Assembly: GCA_965117015.1 (NCBI GenBank)
Contig: OZ220747.1
Coordinates: 1,860,001 to 1,924,000, forward strand
Direction: 5' to 3'
From: Aldehydirespirator sp965117015
Lineage (GTDB): Bacteria > Actinomycetota > Acidimicrobiia > Acidimicrobiales > Aldehydirespiratoraceae
DNA length: 64,000 nucleotides
The position numbers were made by a program, and so were the translations under genes. Below the pieces are notes generated by a model, which ran no database searches, was not told the origin of the DNA, and worked only from the letters and a program-made list of their open reading frames with translations. Positions 32,274 through 45,550 of the stretch are shown here, in pieces (within the stretch, counting starts at the first letter, position 1; each line of letters starts with the position of its first letter).

Positions 32274-33044
32274 GTGATGCAGCGGCGGGTGGACCTCGAC
32301 GGTCCCAGCAACTTCCGCGACCTCGGCGGCCTGCCCGTCACCGGCGGTGGCTCGACGAGGTTCGGCCTCGTGTACCGGGCCGACCGGCTCTGCACGCTCA
32401 CCGACGCCGACCTGCGCCGCCTGGAGACGGCCGGCATCCGTCATGTGTTCGATCTGCGTTCCGAAGCCGAGGCGGCTGAATTCCCCGACCGGCTGCCGGC
32501 GGGGGCGGGCTACGTGAGGCTGTCGATGACGAGCGACCAGACGTTCCAGGCTCGCACCATCTACGAGCGCATCGTCGACGGCGAGATCAAGTCCTACGGC
32601 GAGGCCGACATGGTGGCGGGCTACCTGCGCATGCTGCAGAACTTCGGCCCCTCTCTGGCCCGCATCGTCCGGCAGGTGGGCCAGGGCGAGCCCACCGTGA
32701 TCCACTGCACCGCGGGCAAGGACCGCACCGGTGTGGCCTCCATGCTCCTGCTGGACCTCGCCGGGGTTGCCGCCGAGCATGTCGTGGCCGACTACGCGCT
32801 GTCGTCGGAGCGGCGTCCCAGCCTCCAGAAGGACCAGACCGAGGCCAGGTCGCTGGTCCCCATGCTCGAGGACTACGGCCTCGACCCGGCCGAGTTCGCG
32901 CCATTGTGGGAGGCCCGTCCCGCGGTGATGGCAGCCGTGCTGGAGCAGCTGCACGACCGCTGGGGCGGGGCGGCCTCCTACCTGGCCGCCGCGGGCATGG
33001 AGGACTCAGAACTGGCGGCCGTTCGCGCCCTCCTGCGCGCCTAG
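32274..33044 (+). CDS. Tyrosine-protein phosphatase-like protein (DSP fold)
   Basis: A 256-residue enzyme of the Tyr_phosphatase3/PTP family (MptpB-like). The P-loop HCTAGKDRTG (C-x5-R) has all catalytic residues; the N-terminal NFRDLGGLP and YRADRLCTL are typical, and a general-acid Asp lies upstream. It might hydrolyse phosphotyrosine or phosphoinositides. It starts at GTG 32274 or the adjacent ATG 32277. It interrupts the rplJL-rpoBC cluster and is bracketed by two same-direction repeat copies, suggesting a later arrival. Confidence 0.88.
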   Translation: MMQRRVDLDGPSNFRDLGGLPVTGGGSTRFGLVYRADRLCTLTDADLRRLETAGIRHVFDLRSEAEAAEFPDRLPAGAGYVRLSMTSDQTFQARTIYERIVDGEIKSYGEADMVAGYLRMLQNFGPSLARIVRQVGQGEPTVIHCTAGKDRTGVASMLLLDLAGVAAEHVVADYALSSERRPSLQKDQTEARSLVPMLEDYGLDPAEFAPLWEARPAVMAAVLEQLHDRWGGAASYLAAAGMEDSELAAVRALLRA

Positions 33045-33082
33045 GGCCCAAGCGGCCCGTGAGCGCGGCGAACAAGAGCGGA
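33045..33082 (+). repeat. Dispersed intergenic repeat, copy 4 (core only)
   Basis: Begins directly after the phosphatase stop: GGGCCCAAGCGGCCCGTGAG, then CGCGGCGAACAAGAGCGGAA. It has the right-hand core of copy 1 but not the left half. Confidence 0.75.
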
Positions 33083-33101
33083 AGTCACCAATAGTCCGGT
33101 A

Positions 33102-33130
33102 TAGACGCGGCTGACTCCATCAACTATGGT
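33102..33130 (+). promoter_or_regulatory. Possible rpoB promoter TAGACG-17-TATGGT
   Basis: TAGACG (33102-33107) and TATGGT (33125-33130) are 17 bases apart, 140 bases before the rpoB start. A separate promoter would be needed if the phosphatase insert uncouples rpoB from rplL. A second possible -10 is TATAGA at 33100-33105. Confidence 0.3.
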
Positions 33131-33270
33131 CTGTTCCTGACCGAACCGCCGGGGTGGTTGCGGCCAGCTTCGTCGCGCGCTAGCATCCCTGCCACCGTGG
33201 TCGTCTGTGCGCGCTGGGAGGCGGCTCCCGTGGCTAATCCCTCTGTCGTCACGCGCGCGCGCACGACCGC

Positions 33271-36975
<3,705 letters not shown>

Positions 36976-37023
36976 GCCGGCAAGCACCGCACAGAACTAC
37001 GAACACGCACAACTGGAGACGGC

Positions 37024-38574
37024 ATGCTCGACGTCAACGATTTCAGCGATCTGAAGATCGGCCTGGCCAGCGCCGATTCGATCCGCACCTGGTCGAACGG
37101 AGAGGTCAAGAAGCCCGAGACGATCAACTACCGCACGCTCAAGCCCGAGAAGGACGGCTTGTTCTGCGAGAAGATCTTCGGGCCCACCCGCGACTGGGAG
37201 TGCTCGTGCGGCAAGTACAAGCGCGTGCGCTTCAAGGGCATCATCTGCGAGCGCTGCAATGTGGAGGTGACCCGCTCGAAGGTGCGGCGCGAGCGCATGG
37301 GCCACATCGAGCTGGCCGCCCCAGCCGTGCACATCTGGTACCTGCGGGGCACCAGGTCCTGGCTGGCCTACCTGCTGATGGGCACTCAGCCCAAGGAGGA
37401 GCTCAAGGCCAAGCAGCTCGAGAAGGTGATCTACTTCGGGGCGAACCTCGTGATCAGCGTGGACGAGGACCGGCGCCATGCCGACAAGCCCGAACTCGAG
37501 CTGGAGGTCCGCCGCGAGCTCGAGGCCATAGAGGCCGATGGGCGTCTGGCCCTCACGCAGCGCTCCGAGCAGCTCGAGGCTGAACTGGCCGAAGCCGAGG
37601 CGGCCCAGGCCAAGGAGTCCGAACTGCGGGCTCTGCACCGTCAGGCCGACAAGGACTTCGAGGACATCAACGAGCGTTTCGAGGCTGAGCGAGAGCGGCT
37701 CGAGAGGGCCTGGGAGGTCTTCTCAGACCTGTTCGGCCGCCAGATCATCGAGGATGAGGAGCTCTGGCGCGAACTGTACGACCGCTGGGGCGACTATTTC
37801 GAGGGCGGCCAGGGCGCCGACGCCATTGCCCGCCTCATCGCGGCGCTCGACTTCGACGCCGAGGAGGCGACGCTACGGAACCAGATCAACCCGCCCGAGG
37901 GCCAGCGGCCGCTGTCTGCGCAGCGCAAGCAGAAGGCCATCAAGCGGCTGCGGATCCTGGCCGCGTTCAACCGGCGCGACAACTACGGCCGGCGCGTCAA
38001 CGACCCGAGGGCCATGATCCTCGATGTCGTGCCCGTGATCCCGCCGGAACTGCGTCCCATGGTGCAGCTCGACGGCGGCCGCTTCGCCACCTCGGACCTG
38101 AACGATCTCTACCGCCGTGTGATCAACCGCAACAACCGTCTCAAGCGCCTCCTGGACCTGGCCGCGCCCGACATCATCGTCAACAACGAGAAGCGGATGC
38201 TGCAGGAAGCGGTGGACGCCCTGTTCGACAACGGGCGGCGGGGCCGGCCGGTGACCGGCCCGGGCAACCGAGCGTTGAAGTCGCTGTCGGACATGCTCAA
38301 GGGCAAGCAGGGGAGGTTCCGCCAGAACCTGCTCGGCAAGCGGGTGGACTACTCGGGCCGCTCGGTGATCGTGGCCGGGCCGACGCTCCGGTTCCACCAG
38401 TGCGGACTCCCCAAGATCATGGCCCTGGAGCTGTTCAAGCCCTTCGTGATGAAGAAGCTGGTGGACGTGGAGCTGGCCCCCAACATCAAGTCGGCCAAGC
38501 GCATGGTCGAGCGTCGCCGGCCCCAGGTGTGGGACGTGCTCGAGGACGTGATCCGGAGCATCCGGTGCTGCTGA
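37024..38574 (+). CDS. rpoC: RNA polymerase subunit beta-prime, N-terminal part (frameshifted)
   Basis: Codes residues 1-511 of beta-prime, then six out-of-frame residues and a stop. The first zinc site is intact (C-S-C-G and C-E-R-C near residues 60-80). The clamp helices, rudder region and the switch-2 segment (GKRVDYSGRSVIV) follow. The reading breaks within VIR-EHPVLLNRAP: the sequence has ATCCGGAGCATCCG where a third G after CCG would restore it. A one-base loss in an essential gene is more likely a sequencing or assembly error than a real lesion. 48 bases after rpoB. Confidence 0.95.
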   Translation: MLDVNDFSDLKIGLASADSIRTWSNGEVKKPETINYRTLKPEKDGLFCEKIFGPTRDWECSCGKYKRVRFKGIICERCNVEVTRSKVRRERMGHIELAAPAVHIWYLRGTRSWLAYLLMGTQPKEELKAKQLEKVIYFGANLVISVDEDRRHADKPELELEVRRELEAIEADGRLALTQRSEQLEAELAEAEAAQAKESELRALHRQADKDFEDINERFEAERERLERAWEVFSDLFGRQIIEDEELWRELYDRWGDYFEGGQGADAIARLIAALDFDAEEATLRNQINPPEGQRPLSAQRKQKAIKRLRILAAFNRRDNYGRRVNDPRAMILDVVPVIPPELRPMVQLDGGRFATSDLNDLYRRVINRNNRLKRLLDLAAPDIIVNNEKRMLQEAVDALFDNGRRGRPVTGPGNRALKSLSDMLKGKQGRFRQNLLGKRVDYSGRSVIVAGPTLRFHQCGLPKIMALELFKPFVMKKLVDVELAPNIKSAKRMVERRRPQVWDVLEDVIRSIRCC

Positions 38575-40964
38575 ACCGGGCACCCACGCTGCACCGGCTG
38601 GGCATCCAGGCCTTCGAGCCGGTGCTGGTGGAGGGCAAGGCGATCCAGATCCACCCGCTGGTGTGCGCGGCGTTCAACGCCGATTTCGACGGCGACCAGA
38701 TGGCGGTGCACCTGCCGCTGTCGGCCGAGGCCCAGGCGGAGGCCCGGGTGTTGATGCTGTCGGCCAACAACGTGCTCAGCCCGGCCCACGGCCGCCCGCT
38801 GGTGACACCCACCCAGGACATGATCATCGGCGCGCACTACCTCACCGAGTTGGTGGCCGACGGGGCCGGGGCGGGCCGGGCCTTCCGCAACATCGACGAG
38901 GTCCGCTTCGCCTACGAGAACGGGGATCTCTCGCTGCATGCGCCGATCGAGTACCGCGGCGCCAAGGACCTGCTTCTGGCTCCGGCCAACGGCGACGGGG
39001 CCCGCTACGAGCCCACGACCGCGGGACGGGTGTTCTTCAACGACGCCCTGCCTGCCGGTTTCGGCTTTGTCAACGAGGCCGTCGGCCAGCGCCGTATGGG
39101 CGAGCTCGTCGACCGGCTGGCCCGCGGCTTCCAGGTCGCGGAGGTGGCCAGGAGTCTCGACGAGATCAAGGACATCTGCTTCCAGTTCGCCTCCCGGTCG
39201 GGCCTGACCATCTCGATCGACGATGTGCGCACGCCGAAGCAGAAGACCGAGATCCTCGACCGCTACGAGAAGCAGGCCGACAAGATCGAGCGCCAGTTCA
39301 GGCGGGGGATCATCACCGACGGCGAGCGCCGGCAGCTCGAGGTGGAGGTTTGGTCCGAGGCCACTGAGGAAGTCACCGGGCGCATGAAGGACGAACTGGA
39401 GTCCGACGCGTTCAACCCGGTCAACATGATGGTCGGGTCCGGCGCCCGGGGCAACATGATGCAGATCCGCCAGATTGCAGGCATGCGGGGCCTGGTGGCC
39501 AACCCACGCGGCGACATGATCCCCCGGCCGATCAAGAGCAACTTCCGCGAGGGCCTGCGGGTGCTCGAGTACTTCATCGCCACGCCCGGCGCCCGCAAGG
39601 GCCTGGTCGACACCGCGCTGCGGACGGCCGACTCGGGCTACCTGACCCGGCGTCTGGTCGACGTGGCCCAGGAGGTCATCATCAACAGCGAAGACCCCTT
39701 CGCGGCCGGGACCCACGTGAAGGGCATCTGGCTGGAGGACGTCCAGCCCGACTCGCCCCACCGGCGCACCTATCTCGAGACCAGGCTTTTCGGAAGGGTG
39801 CTGGCCGAGGACGTCGCGCTGAGCGACGGCTCGATCATCCTGGCCGGCACGATGGTCGGCGACACCGAACTGGCCGCGCTGCGCGACGACCCCGAAGTGA
39901 CCAGGGTGAGAGTGCTGTCGCCGCTGAGCGACGATTCCTCCTCAGGGATCACGGCGGCCTCCTACGGCATGTCGCTGGCGACGGGCAAGCTGATCGAACA
40001 GGGCGAGGCGGTGGGAGTGATCGCCGCCCAGTCCATCGGCGAGCCCGGCACGCAGCTCACGATGCGTACGTTCCACACCGGCGGCGTGGCGGGCGCCCAG
40101 GACATCGCGGGCGGCCTGCCCAGGGTGGTGGAGCTCTTCGAGGCCCGCACGCCCAAGGGCAAGGCGACGCTGGCCCGTCAGGCCGGCGTGGTCCGCATCC
40201 GCGGCGAGGCCGGCGACCGCACGGTGGTGATCGTGGAGAACGACGGCACCGAGCACGACTGCAGGATCGGGACCGAGTACCGCCTCGAGGTCCGCGACGG
40301 CGACGAGGTGGAGCCCGGTGACGCGCTGGTGGAGGGGCCACGCGACCCGAAGGAGCTGCTGGAGATCCGCGGCATCGACGCCACCCAGCGCTACCTGGTG
40401 GCCGAGGTCCAGAAGGTCTACCGCGACCAGGGCGTGTCGATCCACGACAAGCACATCGAGTTGATCGTGCGCCAGATGACCAAGAGGGTCGCCATCGGTG
40501 AGCCCGGCGACACGCACTTCCTGCCGGACGAGCGCGTCGACAAGGCCGTCTTCGAGCAGACCAACCGGGATATCGTCCGGGACGGCGGCAAGCCGGCGTC
40601 GGGGCGGCGCGAGGTCATGGGAATCACGAAGGCCTCCCTGGCCACCGAATCGTGGCTGTCGGCCGCCTCCTTCCAGGAGACGACCCGGGTTCTCACCGAG
40701 GCGGCCATCGAGTCCAAGCGCGACACGCTGGTCGGCCTCAAGGAGAACATCATCATCGGCAAGCTCATCCCGGCGGGCACGGGAATGGCCCGCTATCGCG
40801 AGACCTACCAGACCCACGCCCCGGACCACACCCCGATGGACTACTACAGCTCCGAGGACGACCTCGCTGATCTGCTGGCGCAGCGCAGCCACGACATGGC
40901 GGGAGCCGAAGTGCTCGACTATCGGTTGGCTGAGTCCACCGACCCGGTGACCGAGGCAGGTTGA
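38559..40964 (+). CDS. rpoC: RNA polymerase subunit beta-prime, C-terminal part (after frameshift)
   Basis: Continues beta-prime from HPVLLNRAP for about 802 residues, making a joined protein of about 1,313 residues, normal for actinobacteria. The catalytic magnesium loop NADFDGDQM and the bridge helix region (GARKGLVDTALRTADSGYL) are intact, as is the trigger-loop end (GEAVGVIAAQSIGEPGTQLT). All four cysteines of the second zinc site are missing (EDPFAAG replaces the first; LSPLSDDSS then GITAASYG the rest). Taken alone it could begin at GTG 38565. Confidence 0.95.
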   Translation, partial: HPVLLNRAPTLHRLGIQAFEPVLVEGKAIQIHPLVCAAFNADFDGDQMAVHLPLSAEAQAEARVLMLSANNVLSPAHGRPLVTPTQDMIIGAHYLTELVADGAGAGRAFRNIDEVRFAYENGDLSLHAPIEYRGAKDLLLAPANGDGARYEPTTAGRVFFNDALPAGFGFVNEAVGQRRMGELVDRLARGFQVAEVARSLDEIKDICFQFASRSGLTISIDDVRTPKQKTEILDRYEKQADKIERQFRRGIITDGERRQLEVEVWSEATEEVTGRMKDELESDAFNPVNMMVGSGARGNMMQIRQIAGMRGLVANPRGDMIPRPIKSNFREGLRVLEYFIATPGARKGLVDTALRTADSGYLTRRLVDVAQEVIINSEDPFAAGTHVKGIWLEDVQPDSPHRRTYLETRLFGRVLAEDVALSDGSIILAGTMVGDTELAALRDDPEVTRVRVLSPLSDDSSSGITAASYGMSLATGKLIEQGEAVGVIAAQSIGEPGTQLTMRTFHTGGVAGAQDIAGGLPRVVELFEARTPKGKATLARQAGVVRIRGEAGDRTVVIVENDGTEHDCRIGTEYRLEVRDGDEVEPGDALVEGPRDPKELLEIRGIDATQRYLVAEVQKVYRDQGVSIHDKHIELIVRQMTKRVAIGEPGDTHFLPDERVDKAVFEQTNRDIVRDGGKPASGRREVMGITKASLATESWLSAASFQETTRVLTEAAIESKRDTLVGLKENIIIGKLIPAGTGMARYRETYQTHAPDHTPMDYYSSEDDLADLLAQRSHDMAGAEVLDYRLAESTDPVTEAG

Positions 40965-40992
40965 CGGAACCCGGCCCAGGCGACCGTAGACT
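40961..40992 (+). promoter_or_regulatory. Possible rpsL promoter TTGACG-20-TAGACT
   Basis: TTGACG (40961-40966) overlaps the rpoC stop and TAGACT lies at 40987-40992. The 20-base spacing is longer than ideal. It precedes the rpsL start by 36 bases. Confidence 0.3.
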
Positions 40993-41028
40993 GCGCCGTC
41001 CCATTACGACCGAGGAACAGCCCCGATA

Positions 41029-41400
41029 ATGCCCACGATCCAGCAGCTGGTCCGCAAGGGCCGCCAAACGAAGCGCCGCAAGGAGTCGACGCCCGCGCTG
41101 CACGGCGCGCCACAGCGGCGGGGCGTGTGCACGAGGGTCTACACCGCTACGCCCAAGAAGCCGAACTCCGCCCTGCGCAAGGTGGCCCGCGTCCGGCTCA
41201 CCACCGGCGTGGAGATAACCGCCTACATCCCGGGGGAGGGCCACAACCTGCAGGAGCACTCGATTGTGCTGGTGCGGGGCGGCCGGGTGAGGGACCTGCC
41301 CGGCGTTCGCTACAAGGTTGTGCGGGGAACGCTCGACACCGCCGGCGTGCGCGAGCGCAAGAAGGCTCGCAGCCGCTACGGCGTCAAGAGGGAGTCCTGA
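41029..41400 (+). CDS. rpsL: 30S ribosomal protein S12
   Basis: A 123-residue S12 of the decoding centre. The conserved TPKKPNSALRKV (Lys43) and GEGHNLQEHS loops are present. At position 88 the otherwise near-universal Lys is Arg (GGRVRDLPG; E. coli GGRVKDLPG). This is the K88R change known to give streptomycin resistance in E. coli and Mycobacterium tuberculosis. First gene of the str cluster. Confidence 0.97.
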   Translation: MPTIQQLVRKGRQTKRRKESTPALHGAPQRRGVCTRVYTATPKKPNSALRKVARVRLTTGVEITAYIPGEGHNLQEHSIVLVRGGRVRDLPGVRYKVVRGTLDTAGVRERKKARSRYGVKRES

Positions 41401-41401
41401 G

Positions 41402-41872
41402 GTGCCGCGCAAGGGACCTGCAGCGCGCCGCGAGCTCCAGCCCGACCCGATCTACCGCTCGCTTCTCGTCACCCAGATGATCAACAAGGTGCTGCAGCGA
41501 GGCAAGCGCACCCTGGCCGAGCGCATCGTCTACGACGCCATGACCATCGTGGAGGACAAGACGGGCGCCGAGCCGGTGTCCACCCTCAAGCGGGCCGTCG
41601 ACAACGTCCGCCCGCAGCTGGAGGTGCGCAGCCGGCGGGTGGGCGGTGCCACCTACCAGGTGCCGGTGGAGGTCAGACCCCGCCGCGCCACCACGCTCGC
41701 GGTCCGCTGGATCGTCTCCTACGCCCGCGGCCGCCGGGAGCACACGATGGCCGAACGCCTGGCCAACGAGCTGCTGGACGCGGGCAACGGCGTGGGCGCG
41801 TCGGTGAAGCGCCGCGAGGACCTCCAGAAGATGGCCGAGTCGAACAAGGCCTTCGCGCACTACCGCTGGTAG
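41402..41872 (+). CDS. rpsG: 30S ribosomal protein S7
   Basis: A 156-residue S7, which nucleates assembly of the 30S head. GTG 41402 begins MPRKGPAARREL; the helical core RGKRTLAERIVYDAM and the beta-hairpin VGGATYQVPVEVRP are typical. Only one base separates it from the rpsL stop, indicating coupling. Confidence 0.97.
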   Translation: MPRKGPAARRELQPDPIYRSLLVTQMINKVLQRGKRTLAERIVYDAMTIVEDKTGAEPVSTLKRAVDNVRPQLEVRSRRVGGATYQVPVEVRPRRATTLAVRWIVSYARGRREHTMAERLANELLDAGNGVGASVKRREDLQKMAESNKAFAHYRW

Positions 41873-41893
41873 ACGCGCCTCCTAGTCGTAGCC

Positions 41894-43978
41894 ATGGCTG
41901 ACGAGCGATACCCCCTGTCCAAGACCCGGAACATCGGGATCATGGCCCACATCGACGCGGGCAAGACCACGACCACCGAGCGGATCCTCTACTACACGGG
42001 GCGCAACTACAAGATCGGCGAGGTCCACGACGGCGCGGCCACGATGGACTGGATGGCCCAGGAGCAGGAGCGGGGCATCACCATCACCTCGGCGGCCACC
42101 CACTGCATCTGGCGCGACCACCGCATCAACATCATCGACACACCGGGCCACGTCGACTTCACCGTCGAGGTGGAGCGCTCGCTGCGGGTGCTCGACGGCG
42201 CGGTGGCCGTGTTCGACGGCGTCGCCGGGGTGGAGCCCCAGACCGAGACGGTGTGGCGTCAGGCCGATCGCTACGGCGTTCCCCGGCTCTGCTTCATCAA
42301 CAAGATGGACCGCACCGGAGCCGATTTCGACTTCGTGCTCGATTCGATAAGGGAGCGCCTGACCGAACGGGTGGCAGTGGTGCAGCTCCCCATCGGCGCA
42401 GAGTCCGACTACCGGGGCATTGTCGACCTGGTGCGCATGAGGGCCCGCATCTGGTCCGGTGAGGACCTCGGAGTGACCTGGACCGAGACCGACGTTCCCG
42501 ACGACATGGTCGAGGAGGCCGAGCTCTACCGCCACGATCTGCTCGAGACGCTGTCGGACTATGACGAGAGGCTGCTCGAGAAGTTCCTGGAGGACTCCGA
42601 GATAAGCCCCGAAGAGATCTCCGCCGCCATCCGGGCCGGGACCATCAGCGGCGGCCTGGTGCCCGTGTTCAACGGTTCTGCCTTCAAGAACAAAGGGGTG
42701 CAGGCCCTGCTCGACGCGGTGATCGACTACCTGCCGTCGCCCAGCGACGTGCCCGCGGTGACCGGCACCGAGCCCCGCTCGGGGGAGGAGACCACCCGCT
42801 CCGCCAGCGACGACGAGCCGCTGGCCGCCCTGGCCTTCAAGATCGCCACCGACCCCCATGTGGGCAAGCTCACCTACTTCCGCGTCTACAGCGGCACCCT
42901 GGCAAAGGGCGCCCAGGTGCTCAACACCCGCTCCGGCCGCACCGAGCGGATAGGCCGCATCCTGGAGATGCACGCCAACGACCGCGTCGATCTGGACTCG
43001 GCGGCCGCGGGCGACATCGCGGCGGCCATCGGGCTCAAGGACTGCCGCACCGGCGACACACTGTGCGATCCGCGGAGCCCTATAGCCCTGGAGGACCTCA
43101 ATTTCCCCGACCCGGTGATCGACGTGGCGGTGGAGCCGAAGTCGAAGGCCGATCAGGACAAGATGTCCAAGGCGCTGACGGCCCTGTCCGAGGAGGACCC
43201 GACATTCCGGGTGCGCACCGACGCCGAGACCGCGCAGACCATCATCGCCGGCATGGGCGAGCTCCACCTCGAGGTGCTGGTGGACCGCATGCTGCGGGAG
43301 TTCAACGTGCAGGCCAACGTGGGAAAGCCGCAGGTGGCGTACCGCGAGACTCTGGCTGCGCCGGTAGCCGACTACACCTTCGTGCACAAGAAGCAGACGG
43401 GCGGGTCGGGCCAGTTCGCGGTGGTCACCGGCACCATCGAGCCCAACCCGGGCGGTCAGTACACCTTCGAGAGCACCATCCGGGCCGGTGCCATCCCCCG
43501 CGAGTTCATCAAGCCGGTCGACGACGGCATCAGAGAGGCGATGAGCAACGGCATCCTGGCCGGGTTCCCGACGGTCGATGTGAAGGTCACGCTCACCGAC
43601 GGCAGGACCCACGACGTGGACTCGTCTGAGATGGCCTTCAAGATCGCCGGCGGCGGCTGGTTCCGCGAGGTGGCGGCCAAGGCGAAGCCGGTGCTGCTCG
43701 AGCCGGTGATGTCGGTGGAGATCGTCACCCCCGACGACTACCTCGGCGATGTCGTCGGCGACCTCAACGCGCGACGCGGCCAGGTTCGCGGCACCGAGCG
43801 GCGAGGAGGCAACCAAGTGGTGAGCGCGCAGGTGCCGCTTGCCGAGATGTTCGGATACAGTACCGATCTTCGGTCACGCACGCAGGGGCGAGCGACGTAC
43901 ACGATGCAGTTCGACTCGTACCAGCCCACCCCCGCGAGCGTCCAATCCGAGATCGTCGCCCGCGTACGCGGCGAGTGA
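41894..43978 (+). CDS. fusA: Elongation factor G
   Basis: A 694-residue translocase GTPase. G1 AHIDAGKTTTTERIL, switch II DTPGHVDFT, G4 NKMDRTGADF and the EF-G-specific domain IV segment (GSGQFAVVTGTIEPNP) are all present. No clear SD precedes ATG 41894. The usual rpsL-rpsG-fusA-tuf order is kept. Confidence 0.97.
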   Translation: MADERYPLSKTRNIGIMAHIDAGKTTTTERILYYTGRNYKIGEVHDGAATMDWMAQEQERGITITSAATHCIWRDHRINIIDTPGHVDFTVEVERSLRVLDGAVAVFDGVAGVEPQTETVWRQADRYGVPRLCFINKMDRTGADFDFVLDSIRERLTERVAVVQLPIGAESDYRGIVDLVRMRARIWSGEDLGVTWTETDVPDDMVEEAELYRHDLLETLSDYDERLLEKFLEDSEISPEEISAAIRAGTISGGLVPVFNGSAFKNKGVQALLDAVIDYLPSPSDVPAVTGTEPRSGEETTRSASDDEPLAALAFKIATDPHVGKLTYFRVYSGTLAKGAQVLNTRSGRTERIGRILEMHANDRVDLDSAAAGDIAAAIGLKDCRTGDTLCDPRSPIALEDLNFPDPVIDVAVEPKSKADQDKMSKALTALSEEDPTFRVRTDAETAQTIIAGMGELHLEVLVDRMLREFNVQANVGKPQVAYRETLAAPVADYTFVHKKQTGGSGQFAVVTGTIEPNPGGQYTFESTIRAGAIPREFIKPVDDGIREAMSNGILAGFPTVDVKVTLTDGRTHDVDSSEMAFKIAGGGWFREVAAKAKPVLLEPVMSVEIVTPDDYLGDVVGDLNARRGQVRGTERRGGNQVVSAQVPLAEMFGYSTDLRSRTQGRATYTMQFDSYQPTPASVQSEIVARVRGE

Positions 43979-44018
43979 TCCGAAGTCCTCAACCACCCGA
44001 CCACAAGAGGAATCACCC

Positions 44019-45206
<1,188 letters not shown>

Positions 45207-45222
45207 CGGAGGGGGTCTCGCG

Positions 45223-45543
45223 GTGGCGGCCAAGCACAGGGTCCGGATCAGGCTCAAGGCCTACGACCACGAGATCCTCGACCAGTCCACAAAGAAGATC
45301 GTCGAGACGGTCAAGCGAACCCAGGCCAACTTCAGTGGGCCCGTGCCGCTGCCCACCGAGAGGCACCGCTACACCGTGGTGCGGTCCCCCTTCAAGGACA
45401 AGGACTCCCGCGAGCACTTCGAGATGCACATCCACAAACGGCTGCTCGACATCCTCGAGCCGTCCAAGAAGACGGTGGACACGCTCCAGCGCCTCGAAGT
45501 CCCCGCCGGCGTAGACATAGAACTCAAAGTCCAGCAGGCCTAG
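45223..45543 (+). CDS. rpsJ: 30S ribosomal protein S10
   Basis: A 106-residue S10, also the NusB partner in antitermination. IRIRLKAYDHEILDQSTKKI and HFEMHIHKRLLDIL are conserved. GTG 45223 sits behind GGAGGGGG. Here it closes the tuf cluster: the next ribosomal gene, rplC, lies 1.4 kb away beyond a convergent transporter gene. Confidence 0.96.
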   Translation: MAAKHRVRIRLKAYDHEILDQSTKKIVETVKRTQANFSGPVPLPTERHRYTVVRSPFKDKDSREHFEMHIHKRLLDILEPSKKTVDTLQRLEVPAGVDIELKVQQA

Positions 45544-45550
45544 GCCAGGA

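Noticed and set aside
38572..38574. TGA in rpoC read as selenocysteine or another recoded stop
   Set aside because: Reading through keeps the wrong frame; the conserved protein resumes only in another frame, so a base loss explains it and stop recoding does not.
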